Positions 24,052 through 35,042 of a DNA stretch of 64,000 nucleotides are shown here, piece after piece. The stretch is from Cavia porcellus. Its lineage: Eukaryota > Chordata > Mammalia > Rodentia > Caviidae. Under the pieces are notes generated by a model, which made no database searches, was not told the DNA's origin, and saw only the letters and a program-made list of their open reading frames with translations. The stretch is from assembly GCF_034190915.1 (NCBI RefSeq), contig NW_026947484.1, forward strand, positions 72,247,482 to 72,311,481. Reading direction: 5' to 3'. The first letter of the stretch is position 1. Each line of letters opens with the position of its first letter. A program made the position numbers and the translations under genes.

Positions 24052-24110
24052 GTTTCCTGTTTTGTTTTGTTTTGCTTTGTTTTGCTTTGTTTTGTTTTGT
24101 TTTGTTTTTA
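24052..24110 (+). repeat. (GTTTT)n / (GCTTT)n microsatellite
   Basis: Pentamer array with a few T-to-C variants, at the right edge of the putative L1. Confidence 0.9.
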
Positions 24111-24479
24111 ATGGTAGCAAAGTTTTGTTAAAGCTTGAAAAAGAAACAGGCTCTGTACAGTGAGTTTGCACCAACTAAAACTAGAAGTATACTCTACAGC
24201 ATGAGGGCCGACTACCATGAAGAAACAGAGTGACCCGTTTCCTTCTTTCCTGTGCATTGTGGGCCATCTTTCAACTTCTCTGTACCTCCTAATGTTTCCT
24301 GACAGCTCTTTCCCAATTCCCAGTGGTCTGCTTTCCTTTTTTTCTCTTCAACAAGTTGTTCTTCCCAGTGTTCAGATTCGAATTTTGCTACTGATCACTG
24401 CTCCATTTTGTCTCTTTTTTTTTTTTTCCGGGGTGGGGGGAGTTCTCTGTATGTACTATGTATTATGTTTTGTTTTGGT
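24111..24479. other. No feature recognised
   Basis: Unique-looking sequence with a T run at about 24414-24428. Confidence 0.5.
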
Positions 24480-24615
24480 TTGGATATTTTTGAGAAAAGG
24501 TCACACTATGTAGTTCAGAATGGCCTTGCAGTAGAGGTTAACCTGGATGTCATGGCAATCTTTCTGCCTCAGCCTCCCAGAGTGCTAGAATTGTAGGAAT
24601 GTGCGACTACACTTG
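24480..24615 (-). mobile_element. B1 SINE, diverged
   Basis: It contains aatctttctgcctcagcctc and cagagtgctagaattgtagg. Confidence 0.8.
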
Positions 24616-24661
24616 TCTAAGAACCATAACTTTACTAGTAGAAAACATGAGTCTATTTGAC

Positions 24662-24664
<3 letters not shown>

Positions 24665-24692
<28 letters not shown>
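24665..24692 (+). repeat. (GA)n microsatellite
   Basis: Uninterrupted dinucleotide repeat, 28 bases. Confidence 0.95.
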
Positions 24693-24695
<3 letters not shown>

Positions 24696-25747
24696 TCAGT
24701 CTGAATTTAAAAGTTGCTAAACACAAGTTTTTTCAGAGATGTCCTATTAACATTTGTACGCTACTGAAATATTTGATCTCCCATACGCATCAGCAAATAA
24801 GTAGTGAAAGAGGACAAAAGTTTAAGAGAAATTGAAAGAAAAGGTGAACTAAATTCCAAGTTGTTTACCTTATTTTTCTAAAATTAAGATGAAACCAACA
24901 TTATCACATACCAATCATGCACATCTGTGCTCTCTGGAAGACTAGTTTGTTTTTTGTAAGGATTTTTTTTTCCATTGGTTCTTATTTGTGTAGCATAAAT
25001 AAAATCCTTAAATAACTTGTTTAATTTTCAGCTCATAGAGCTAAAATAATGTGGTTACTGCATGTACCTTATGTTCTTTAAAAGTTCATTTTAAGTCAAA
25101 TGTTTTGAGAGTATAAGCCATCATTTAATGTTTCTCAGCAGTTGCCACATTCAAAACAAATTTCAAAAAGTGCTCAATTAAAAACCAATTAAATGTGGGA
25201 GGTGAATTTTAAAAAGACTTGTTTAGGAATAGACACATTGACTCTTCTTGATTTCAAAAGTAAAACATTCTATATATAAAAAGAAATTAGTCATTATAAA
25301 ATTCTGAGTGAAAAAAAAAATCCCTAAAGATTTTACATCCAAGATAAAAGAGATCTAGAATAAAGAGTTGTAACACAATTTAATCCATATGGTAAGAAAA
25401 GAACTTTCAATTTTTATTTTTATTAACTTTCATACTATGTCACTGTATTTCAATAATTGGGAACAAGTTTTTTATCTTTAAACCAACAAATTTTAAGAAA
25501 ATTTTTGCTGAATCCTTTTAATTGGATAAATTAATGCATGATTTGCAAACAAGCAATTTAAAAAATTATGTACCATATAAAATATTGCTTAAAAATATAA
25601 GTTCACAATCAATAGAGTGAATCTTTTAGAAAAAACTTTCATTGGATATTTTACTGTTGGATTTCTTTTCCCACATAACAGAATCTTTGTTTTGTACACG
25701 GTAGGTGCTTGATGGATAGTTATGAATTTAATAGATAGTTACAAAGT
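24693..25747. other. AT-rich sequence, no feature recognised
   Basis: About 1 kb of AT-rich sequence with no recognisable repeat, apart from a weak L2-like phrase (acggtaggtgcttgatgg) near 25.7 kb. Confidence 0.5.
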
Positions 25748-25831
25748 TCTTTCTTGCTTTCTCCTCCTCCTCCCTCCCCTTCCACCTTCTCCTCTTCTTC
25801 CTCCTCCTCTTCTTCTTCTTTTCCTTCTTCA
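25748..25831 (+). repeat. Polypyrimidine (CTC/CTT)n tract
   Basis: An 80-base C/T-only region apart from a few bases. Such mirror-like tracts can adopt triplex DNA. Confidence 0.9.
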
Positions 25832-25905
25832 TTTTGTCTAACAAAACAGCAATCGTAGATGTCCAAATAAATAGAAGCTCCTCACTGAATAAACGTCATT
25901 GATCA

Positions 25906-26060
25906 AGCTAGGTATGGTGGTACACGCCTACAATCCCAGCACTCTGGAGGCTGAGGCAGAAGGATCATTGTATGTTCAAGACCAGCCTGGGCTACAAAGT
26001 GAGCTCAAGGCCTGAACTGCATAGCAAGACTCTATCTCAAAAAAACAAAAGGAAAAAAAA
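25906..26060 (+). mobile_element. B1 SINE
   Basis: It starts gctaggtatggtggtacacg with caatcccagcactctggagg, and has both copies of the internal duplication. Confidence 0.93.
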
Positions 26061-26282
26061 GTCATTGATCCAACAAACAATGAAAGTCCAGGATAGTGAT
26101 GACCATGAGTTCTACAGGCAATGCCTGAAATATCAAATGTCTTAACCAAAAGTATTTTCAAGTCTGGAAACAAAGCAGAGAGCCTTAAAGTTATAAAATT
26201 CCACTTAAATTCTCCTTAGTTTTCAAATGTATGAAAGAATGGATTTTCAGTCTCTACCAACAGAAGGATCTGCATTTGGCCA

Positions 26283-26368
26283 ATGACTGGAGACATAGCT
26301 GAATGATAGTGTGCTTGGCTAGTGTCTAAAAGACCTTGGATTCAGCCCCTAATACTTCTAAGAAAAAA
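26283..26368 (+). mobile_element. ID-type SINE, diverged
   Basis: A weak A box (gacatagctgaatgatag) and B box (ggattcagcccctaatac), then an A tail. Confidence 0.65.
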
Positions 26369-26429
26369 AAGTAGCTTAAATTTAGGTCAAAAAGACTACA
26401 CAAAAAAGAAGAAAGCCTCCACTGAATTT

Positions 26430-26645
26430 CTTTATTTGTTTTCAGCAGGCTTGTATTTTTTCAGCTACCTTTTTATGTGTTATAGTGCATCCATAGTACA
26501 CAGCAGTTATACCCATCATAAGGAGTTGGTACATGTACATAACACATTTCAGTTCTGTCTACTTCTTCCCTGCACCACCTCCATTCTATCTCCATGTCTT
26601 GGTCACCTTCCCATTTGCAAATTGATTTTTTTCATTTAAAATATA
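26430..26645 (-). mobile_element. L1 3'-UTR fragment
   Basis: It contains cccatcataaggagttggta and catgtacataacacattt, the reverse of the L1 tail seen at 31.85 kb. Confidence 0.55.
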
Positions 26646-27005
26646 ACTAAAATAATAAGCCGTTGAAGAAGAGACAGGCTTTCAAAGAAAGCTGTGCCTC
26701 TCCTTTCTTGTAGTCCATGCAAATAAAACAAAGTGCCACTGTCCAGTTGAAAGCCGGCAGAAGAGATCAACGGTCCTTAGAAGCTGTGGCTGCATTGTGT
26801 GGCGAGAAAGATTTTTCCTCCTATAATCTGTTTTTCGGATAGACGGTGACTGCCATCTTCACAAGTTTGAGCCACCTAATATGTAACCACTTCCACTATT
26901 GTTCATGCTCCTAACCGAACCAGATAGAACAGGGGGACAATGACCTCAGGAAAGCATTATGGAATTGAGCAGAGGAAAGAAGTTTAGAAGGTTTTCACTT
27001 TATTA
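26646..27005. other. No feature recognised
   Basis: Unique-looking sequence. Confidence 0.5.
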
Positions 27006-27097
27006 TTTATTTATTTATTTTTGGTATCAAGGATCGAACTTATGACCTCACACTTGCCAGGCAGTGCTTGTGCTGCTGAGCTAAATCCCCAGCCCAG
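27006..27097 (-). mobile_element. ID-type SINE
   Basis: It reads ggtatcaaggatcgaactta and gctgagctaaatccccagcc after a (TTTA)n tail. Confidence 0.92.
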
Positions 27098-27379
27098 TTT
27101 TAACTTTAAAAAGTGAAAAAGTGTTGGAGTTTTCTGCCATTGCTGACATTTGCATAAGAATCTAAGAAGTATAAAGTGAACTCACACAATATTCTCCTCC
27201 TGGTTCATCCATGTAATAGTTGACCCCTACAATAGTACTTACTAGAACTATCAATAATAATCATAACTATAATAACTATTTACATTTGTAATTACAGACT
27301 AGACCAGTGCATCCTCCGACCAAAGATTTTGGCCCAACCCCATCTCTTCACCAGCTGATGCCTCATGTATTTATCTAAA

Positions 27380-27470
27380 GAGCTGGAGATTTAGCTCAGT
27401 GACATAAGCGCCTGTCTTGCAACCATGCGGTTGTGAGTTTGATCCCCAGTACCGATTAAAAATAACAAAA
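27380..27470 (+). mobile_element. ID-type SINE
   Basis: A box gatttagctcagtgacataa; B box gagtttgatccccagtacc. Confidence 0.92.
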
Positions 27471-27782
27471 AGCAAAGAGCTGCCCACTGACTGATGCAGT
27501 AGCTATGTCTCTGAACACCTGCTGGGTAACAGGTATGCTGTCTCATGCAGGGACATGGAAATGAAAAGACAAACGTGGTTGGATGATTGATTTATGCCAG
27601 CTCACACATCACACAGGCCGTCAATAGGGCACATTACCCTAGAGAGGAAGTATTCTACTTTCACAAGTTATATTCTGCTTTTGTCCGAATAGCAATGTGC
27701 AATCCTGTACACACACAGAATAATTCAGTCTTTCTTCTGCCGCGGTATAAAAACTCAATTGTGTGCACAAATTCTGGTTTCA

Positions 27783-27880
27783 GAGCTAGGCGTGATGGTG
27801 CATGCTTGTTGCCTTAACATTTGGGAAGCTGAGGCAGAGAGACTGCTGCAAGGTTGAGGCCAGAAATACTGGTTTCTAAG
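27783..27880 (+). mobile_element. B1 SINE, 3'-truncated
   Basis: It starts gctaggcgtgatggtgcatg and stops inside the ccag block. Confidence 0.75.
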
Positions 27881-28025
27881 TGAGAAGTGTTATTATAATT
27901 CTAATAACAGTAACGACTGCTTGAAAGTACCACTGGGACTATGTGTAATGTTAGTTCTAATTCTAGATCACCTCAAAGCAACCCTAAAAGTGGCTGTTGT
28001 TTCCATGTAATAGATGATTTACCAA

Positions 28026-28110
28026 GATGATCTATCAGAGTGCTAGAGCATTTGTGTAGCATGCACAGGGCCTTGGGTTCAATCCCTAGGACAGCAAGAA
28101 GGAAAAGTTT
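28026..28110 (+). mobile_element. ID-like SINE, diverged
   Basis: It reads cagagtgctagagcatttgt, then gccttgggttcaatccctag. Confidence 0.6.
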
Positions 28111-28264
28111 ATTATCTATAAAATGGCAAATTGATTATTTGTATGTAAATGATAAACTGAGAAGCCCCAATATAAGACCATGATGTTCAGAACAATATGC
28201 ATTCCCACAACAACAGTTATACCTCATTCAAGGTAACAAAGAGTGATCAATTAGAGAATATCTG

Positions 28265-28450
28265 TGTTCTTGTAACGTTCCAGTACCTTTACATCTGTAG
28301 TTTCATGTAATTCTCATAAGCAACTCTCCAGGATCTATAATACTGTCCCACATTACAGATGCAGAAATCAAGGCTCAGAAAAGCTATGTACCTTAAATCC
28401 TACAACCAGTACACACCCACCTAACAAAGTTACCACCCTATCTAATTCTC
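28265..28450 (-). mobile_element. MIR SINE
   Basis: In plus-strand order it reads ttctcataagcaactctcca, cccacattacagatgcagaa, tcaaggctcagaaaagct, the reverse of MIR. Confidence 0.65.
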
Positions 28451-28489
28451 AAATACTCTTTTCCCTAACGTATCTCCAGTAAGGTACTG

Positions 28490-28800
28490 ACATGCGCAGC
28501 TCAGGGCCTTTGTTCAAGCTGTGCTCTGTCTAGAATGACATCTCTGTCTAACCTCCACTCAGTCTCAAAAACAGACATCGCTTCCTTAGTCCCACCCAGG
28601 CAAAACTTGTTATCAGAGTACGTATTTTTGCTCTTGGCCCAGCTCTTATCACACAGTATTGCAATTTGTATGTATTTCTCTTCCATGGAAGGTTAAGATA
28701 CTGAGATCAAAAAATGTCTTCTTTTTCACTTTTGAGCTCCCAGTGAATACTGCCCAGCCTAGCACATGGGATGCACTTAGTAAGTTCATTGGAAGCAGGC
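28490..28800 (+). mobile_element. L2 3'-end fragment
   Basis: The L2 tail order is clear: ctcagggcctttgttcaagc, atcacacagtattgcaattt, cagcctagcacatgggatgc, acttagtaagttcattgg. Confidence 0.7.
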
Positions 28801-28937
28801 CTAACAGCTTCCATCAGCATGCTATAAATTAAAAGAACCTCCAAAAAATGACAAATCCAATCCACTTGCCTCTATTTAGAAGCCACATATTTTTGCTTAA
28901 TTTTATTTGTTTAAAGACCCTCAGAAAACTAAACATT

Positions 28938-29028
28938 AGGGCTGGGAATTTAGTCAACAACTCAAGTACTTGCCTGGTAAGTGCGAGGTCATGAGTTTGA
29001 TCCCCGGTATCAAAAAAAAAGAAAGAAA

Positions 29029-29088
<60 letters not shown>

Positions 29089-29104
29089 AAAAAAAGAAAA
29101 GAAA
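28938..29104 (+). mobile_element. ID-type SINE with (GAAA)n tail expansion
   Basis: ID body with B box gagtttgatccccggtatc. Its A tail has grown into about 75 bases of GAAA repeats (29021-29096). Confidence 0.92.
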
Positions 29105-29203
29105 ATGTTACAGTCTTTCTATCATTTCTGTTACTTTTCTAACAGATCATTATATCCATTTATGCATGGCTTGAAGAAATTCTACTTTCTCTTATTTTAG
29201 AAA

Positions 29204-29465
29204 CTAAAAACTGGAATTCTCGCAAAATCTGGATTGATTGTCCTGGTTAACAGGGCAAGGTATGACACCAGAGTTTATCTCTGGAGTCTTGATGGAGACG
29301 TAGGCCTCTTCATTGCCAGTAATAAATGCAATGGCCACCTTGGTCCCATAAGGAGGGAAACTCAGCCATGATACTTGCCTTAATCCCTTCAATGGCATCC
29401 GCACATCCACACGGATTTATGTCTTCAAAGTAATCACCAGTGCTTCACATTCCTTCCTATAAGGA
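29204..29465 (-). pseudogene. Unidentified broken coding-like relic
   Basis: On the minus strand two frames look protein-like in succession. One contains DYFEDINPCGCADAIEGIK. After a shift near 29355 the next contains YGTKVAIAFITGNEEAY and runs to a TAG near 29213. The codon-like composition is unlike the flanks. No intron boundaries or poly(A) are obvious. I do not recognise the parent gene, and chance remains possible. Confidence 0.35.
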
Positions 29466-29965
29466 GAAAGTAAATGCTTTTGATTTTCAATTAGCAGATT
29501 TGAAAACTAAGGTGATGGGGAGGTGATATGATCTAGGTTTTATTGTCCTGGAGTCTGGAATTTAATTCAAAAGTCCTCATCTTCCAGACAGTCTTCAAAT
29601 CCAAGGCCAAATATTCAGAAAAATGGGTTACAACTATATTATTTCCTTTATCAAGGTCAGGCCTTTAAAAACTTTCTGCTTTAGAAGTGAAATTAATATA
29701 CAGTCCTCTGGCAAGCTGATATGCAAAACAAGCTAAGAAAAAGACCTGTCTTTTGTTGCTTTTTGAAGTTGTTACTATGTAGAGATATTCACAGATAAAG
29801 GGCAGCGCTGAGTGGACAAAGACTTACCGCTTTGTAATCTAAAACTCTAGCCTATGTGTCCAGATAAGATCAAGAAATTTCCCCTTTCTGAGAGGATGGG
29901 CTGGCTGCCACCTTTTTAAGAGAGAAAAATCCACAGAACATAAGTCAGTACATGTCAGACACATG

Positions 29966-30010
<45 letters not shown>

Positions 30011-31020
30011 GCATTTGAATAATTGTTCAAAGATTTTCAAAACATCCCTTCATCACACATAAGGTACACATTTTATCCACCAGGGTCAGGCTGTTCTTTT
30101 CTTACCAGTGCTGTTTACCAATAACATTGCTACATGAGAAAGTTCAAGATGTACTATAAACAGGGGTGCCAAACAGACGAACAGGATGACTCCCAACTGA
30201 TTTTAGAGTAAAAGAGACATTCGTAGGTTGAACTTGGTGTTTACAGATAGTTGCTATTTGTCAACCCTGTCTGTAAAACAGATTGGTTGACCTTTATTCC
30301 TCTAACTGGTCATTTTGCAAACCCCATCTGTAACATGCAATCTTCAGGTAATCAATGCTTTTCATTCTTTGAAAATGTGCGTTGAAAATGGGGACAGGGA
30401 CTGAGTAAATCCACCAAGTCAAAACAAGACCCAAGCCAGAAGTAAGTGGGGATATTTGGGTGGTTCTCGCTAGCAGAGTCTTTGCTTTTTATTGTCAACA
30501 CTAAAAAGAACTGAGACGTTACAACAGACAGCCTTAACAATTAAAATGAGACCAAAGTGGTGCCAAATTCTAAAGGCAAAGTACCCAGATGTCTCGACAC
30601 ATTTCCATAAAAAGCAAATTTAAAGGACACAACAAGAAAACTGCTGTGATGTACAAAAAGAATTCATTTGCTTTAACTGTCCTGAGATAACAGATTCCTC
30701 AGGAAAAACAGCTAAAAAAATTAAAAACTACTGTGTTAGAACAAGAAAAACATTTCCCTTTCATAAAAAATTTATATTTCTTTAAAAGTGTAATGGTAAC
30801 ACTGTCCAAGTTTCTCAGAGTTTAATCTACCCTATTCTTAGACGCTAATTTAACAAGGTATAATCTCAACTTTCAAATTCATTTTTTTTAAATTAGAAGA
30901 ATATCTGCCTACTTCATACTATTTTTTAGTAAGCATTTTGGAAACTTGCATACTTTTTCCAGGCTATATATGCTTTTTTAAAAAAAAAATAGTTTTGAAA
31001 GGTAAATGTATATAACCAGT
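29466..31020. other. Largely repeat-free sequence
   Basis: Apart from a (CA)n at 29966-30007 and an imperfect hairpin at 30260-30291, no transposon is recognised over 1.5 kb. It is a candidate for conserved non-coding sequence. Confidence 0.5.
29966..30007 (+). repeat. (CA)n microsatellite
   Basis: Pure dinucleotide run of 42 bases. Confidence 0.97.
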
Positions 31021-31195
31021 CTGGGGGGGGAGGGTATTGAGCTCAGAACTGTTGCATGGAGCTTTATTGCCCTTTTTCATTTGTTATTTTATGACAGGGT
31101 CTCACACAGGGTGACTCAAACTTGTGATCCTCCTGCCTCATCCTCACAGAGTATTACAAATAATAGCTGTGTGCCATTACACCCAGTCACATAGT
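31021..31195 (-). mobile_element. B1 SINE with G-rich flank
   Basis: It reads tgacagggtctcacacaggg and gatcctcctgcctcatcctc. The 50 bases before it, starting with a G run, may be a degraded ID remnant. Confidence 0.75.
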
Positions 31196-31800
31196 AAATT
31201 TTTAAAAATTAGATGGTGTCCCTATTTGAAAAGCAACTTTTTGTGTGTGTAGTTTTTCAGTAAACTTAAAATGCACTTAAACTGATAACGAAAATGTTCT
31301 ATCCTCTCTTCTAAGCAATCTGTCTTATCAGGCTGGTTTTTTTGTAGAAGTATAAAGATTTTCTTCTGTTTGGGTTTGGCAGGTGTTAGTGGTGGTGTGG
31401 TGGTCTCAGAAATTGTTAAAAATTACCTTATTTTTTTTAATACAATGTCTCTAAAATGCAATGGAGTCAAAAGAAAATAATAGTCTTGACTCTTCCAATT
31501 ATCATAGTTCTAGATAGTTATACAATAAACGAGATTTTTGCTGTTTAAAAGAGTTCTGGAATCTATTCATATCCTCAGAGTTCTTATAAGTGATATGAAA
31601 AGTTACAAGGAGAAAGTAGGGTTTTTGAATTTTAGTTAATTTACAAAACAGCTTCAGTAGACATTTAGGGCAATGCAAAATAGCTCACTCAAAAATTAAA
31701 ACTCACAGTTGTCTTAAATGTTTTACATGTTGTTGGTCTATTAGTCTGGCTGTTAATCTGTATTTATGATAATTACCTTGGTAAAAACTTATAGAGTATA
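31196..31800. other. No feature recognised
   Basis: AT-rich unique-looking sequence. Confidence 0.5.
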
Positions 31801-31837
31801 TAAATGAATGTGTTGCTGGCAAAAAAAAAAAAAAACT

Positions 31838-31955
31838 GGGATGAAAGGCAAGGGGAAAAAAGAATTGAGGTGCATTATGTACATGTACCATTTCTACACA
31901 GTGAATGTATTCATTATGACTGCAAACATGTACTAATAAAAATAAAAAATTAACA
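31838..31955 (+). mobile_element. L1 3'-UTR tail fragment
   Basis: It contains gcattatgtacatgtaccat, gtgaatgtattcattatgac and a final taataaaaataaaaaa tail. Confidence 0.6.
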
Positions 31956-32285
31956 CTCCTCAAACTAAGTTAACTTGGCCAACAAATTTATTTTTAACCC
32001 GGGGTGCCCAATCATATAGTTATTTTAACATAAAAATGTGAATATAATGTGATAGTCTTCTTGATTATGTGTTAATAAGTATACATTGTTTTCTAGAGGA
32101 AGTTACAGAATACAAAACAGTGCTTTAATAGCCTTTCTTGGCTGGTATGGAAATTGTATTAACTTTCTGTGGTTCCAGTGAAGCATTTAATTCAATATAT
32201 AACTCCTTTACATCTCTCAAATTTTAGTAGGTATATCATTACTTTTTGTTGCTCTATTATTCACTTTTATCACTTAATTTCTTTG
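31956..32285. other. No feature recognised
   Basis: Unique-looking AT-rich sequence. Confidence 0.5.
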
Positions 32286-32402
32286 ATAGACATGGTGACA
32301 CACATCTGTAATAACAACTACTCAGAAAGCTAAGGCAGAAAGATAGTGAGTTTCAGGGCAGCCTGGGCAACTTAACAAAACCCACCTTAGAATAAATTTT
32401 AA
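32286..32402 (+). mobile_element. B1-like SINE, diverged
   Basis: It starts agacatggtgacacacatct and has tcagggcagcctgggcaact. Confidence 0.7.
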
Positions 32403-32900
32403 AAAGGACTGGGTACACTGGAAATCGGTGTGGAGGAACTACCATAGGACCCAGCTATGCCACTCCTTGGTATATAGATAAAACAATTAAATACAGCCTA
32501 CTGTAGAGAGACCTGTATACCCATGTCTACCACAGCACAGTTCACAATAGCCACGATATGTATGGAACCACTCTAGGTGTCCATCAGTGGGTGAATGGAT
32601 AAAGCATAGATATAGATATAGATATAGATGATATAGATATAGATACATATGGATATATAATGGAGTGTTATTCAGCCACAAAGATGAACAAAATTATATC
32701 ATTGCAGGAAAGGATATAAAACTGGAGATCATGTTTGGTGAAATAAACCAGAGTCAGACAGTTTTCGCTAATATGTGAAATTTGAAATCAAAATGAAAAA
32801 CAAACAAAAAAAATGGTGGGGGGAATGGCATTAAAGTAGAAGACCGGCTATCATTAGACTAGAAGAAATGATTAAGGAAGGACATGGGTGTTAGAAATGC
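32403..32900 (+). mobile_element. L1 3' end (ORF2 tail) with internal microsatellite
   Basis: It reads cataggacccagctatgcca, ccacagcacagttcacaata, atggagtgttattcagccac, the usual ORF2 tail order. A (GATATA)n array at 32606-32660 has grown inside it. Confidence 0.8.
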
Positions 32901-33044
32901 TAATGGAGACATAGATAGTGTTCTGATGCTCACCTCCCTGTCAGGGCTGCCCAGGTCCAGCAGAGACATTCCAGCACTCCAAGGCCCCTTCGTGCCTGTG
33001 AGAGACGAAATCTGCTCTCTTTTCCTGAGGTGTAACTCTCCTGA
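32901..33044. other. No feature recognised
   Basis: Short unique-looking stretch. Confidence 0.4.
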
Positions 33045-33608
33045 CATGTGATAAACACTTCTTTGCTTTCCTTTATATTTTTTCCATTTGTGGATGTATC
33101 ATACAAAACTATGGTTTTGCCTGTTTTCCAATCTTATATAAATGGAATTATACACAATTTTTTGCATTAGACTTTGCTTAGCATGGTATTTCTTTGTGAG
33201 ATTCATTCATACTGTGGCATTCGTTATAGTTTATTCATGCTCACTGTTATCTGGCTTTGCATTGTAGGACCATACAGTTTATTTGTCCATTCATCCACCA
33301 ACAGACATTTTGTTTGTTCTTATTGTTTAGGGCATTTTAAATGAAGATATTACAAACTTTCTCATATATAGCTCCTGGTACACATAGACATATAGATTTC
33401 TTTTAGATAATACCTAAGGAAGAAATTGCTAGATCATGAGGTCTGGTGTCTTTGATTTTAGTAGATAAAACTAAATTGCGTTCCAAATTGATAAAACTAA
33501 TTTCTATCCCCACCAGGAATGTATGAAGTCTCAGGTGCTGCATGAGCTTGACAATCCTGAGTATTTCCAGTTTTTCTTTTTTTTAGTTTTAGCCATTCCA
33601 GTGTGCTT

Positions 33609-33777
33609 GTACAGTGGTACCTTATTTGACAATCACGATTCTGGTTGCAAACTGAACTAGATGATCCCTGTTCAATGGCAATATGGAACCTAACCACTGA
33701 ATTTGATTCACTTCTTGCCCAACTTAATTTGTAACCAGAATGGTGGAAAGAATCAAGGTGATGAACCGAGGTATCCT
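33609..33777. mobile_element. Small DNA transposon relic (imperfect TIRs) inside L1
   Basis: It interrupts L1 text exactly. Its ends, acagtggtacc on the left and ggtatcctttg on the right, are roughly inverted, and a mid-element pair around gattctggttgc also mirrors. A mariner-like origin is a guess. Confidence 0.45.
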
Positions 33778-33828
33778 TTGCTGGTATCTCCTTGCAGTTT
33801 AATTTGCATTTCTCTGATAACTAAGACC

Positions 33829-34234
33829 GTTAATCAGCCTTCCACTGTTGTGACAAAACACATGAGAAAAATCAACTTAAACGAGGGAAAACTTATTTTA
33901 ACTCCTGGTTTTGGAGGTTTCTGCCATGTTCATTTAGCTGCACTGTGTTTCTAGGTCTGTGTCCAGGCAGCAAATCATTACAAAAGAATGTTGTAGAGGA
34001 AGGTTCTTCATCTCATGGCATCCAGGAAGCAGAGGAAGCAGAGAGGCTGAGAGCTTTTGTAACAAAGCTCCTCCCACAAAGCCCATTTAGCCCTGAATTC
34101 AGAAAAGGATTCATCAGCTCATGAGGTCAGAGCCCTCACAACTTAATCGCCTGCCAAAGACTTAAACTCTGAACTCTGCTGTACCCCACCTTCAATCTGA
34201 TTGCTTTGAGGGGTATTTAAGATCTAAACCATAA
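33829..34234 (-). mobile_element. MaLR (MST-like) LTR, antisense, inside L1
   Basis: It starts gttaatcagccttccactgt, has gaggtcagagccctcacaac, and ends taagatctaaaccata. A possible 5-bp duplication (AAGAC / AAGAT) flanks it. Confidence 0.75.
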
Positions 34235-34845
34235 AAGATATTAAGCACTTTATTGCATGCTTACTGAGTAATTTAACATATTCTATTTTAAAGTAGCTTG
34301 TGAGTCTATCTTCCCACTTATCTACTAGATTTTATTTTCTTACTGAGCTCCATGAGTTCTTCATATATCCTGAATATTGGCCTTTTGATGGCTATTATAA
34401 ATATTAAATGCATATCACAGATATATCTAATGTCTACTTTTTATTATTTAAATGTTCTTAATTTATTGTAATTAAATTTAATACTTCTTCCCAGTAAGGC
34501 TTGTGTTGCTTAATGTTCAGCAGGTTTAAAAATAAGTCCCTTATGTAGAGCTCATAAATCTATTTTTCTGTGTTATTTTCTAACACCTACGCTTTTGCCT
34601 TGTACGTCTAAAGGATGTGTGATTTACCTAGATTGGTATTATCATTTACAGTGTGAACCGGGTTAAATTTTTGTTTTGGTTTTGCCAGAAAGGACATCTT
34701 TAGCCCTGCTTTACACAGTCACTTTTGCTGTCACTATTTAATCTTTCCAGTAATTTTCAACAGATTCTCCCCCCCCCCATTTTGTTTTATTTATTTGTTT
34801 ATGTTCAGGGTTTTTTTGTGTGTTGTTGTTGTTTTTTGGGGAGTT

Positions 34846-34925
34846 TTTTGGTGCTGGGGATCGAACTCATGACCTCGCGCTTGCCAGGCAGGCACTTAAG
34901 CCACTGAGCTAAATCCCCAGCCCCT
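34846..34925 (-). mobile_element. ID-type SINE
   Basis: It reads ggtgctggggatcgaactca, cttgccaggcaggcacttaa and aaatccccagcccc. It is close to the window consensus, so probably young. Confidence 0.94.
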
Positions 34926-35042
34926 TATGCTCAGTTTAAGACAGGATCTGTTTATGTAGGCTAGACAGGTCACAAACTCATGATCCTCTTGCCTCAGCTT
35001 TCTGACTGCTGGAACTATAGGCGTGAGCCGCCACCCCCTCAC
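34926..35042 (-). mobile_element. B1 SINE
   Basis: It contains aagacaggatctgtttatgt, gatcctcttgcctcagcttt and ctataggcgtgagccgcca. Confidence 0.8.

Larger units (their letters stand above)
33045..34765 (-). mobile_element. Old antisense L1, split by two younger insertions
   Basis: Reversed ORF2 text runs to about 33608 (attcatccaccaacagacat, ccccaccaggaatgtatgaa). It resumes at 33778 (gtttaatttgcatttctctg) and again after 34234 (gatattaagcactttattgc, gagttcttcatatatcctga). Confidence 0.75.

Noticed and set aside
29021..30007. Regular short repeats as a CRISPR-like array
   Set aside because: They are GAAA and CA microsatellites without spacers, in vertebrate DNA.
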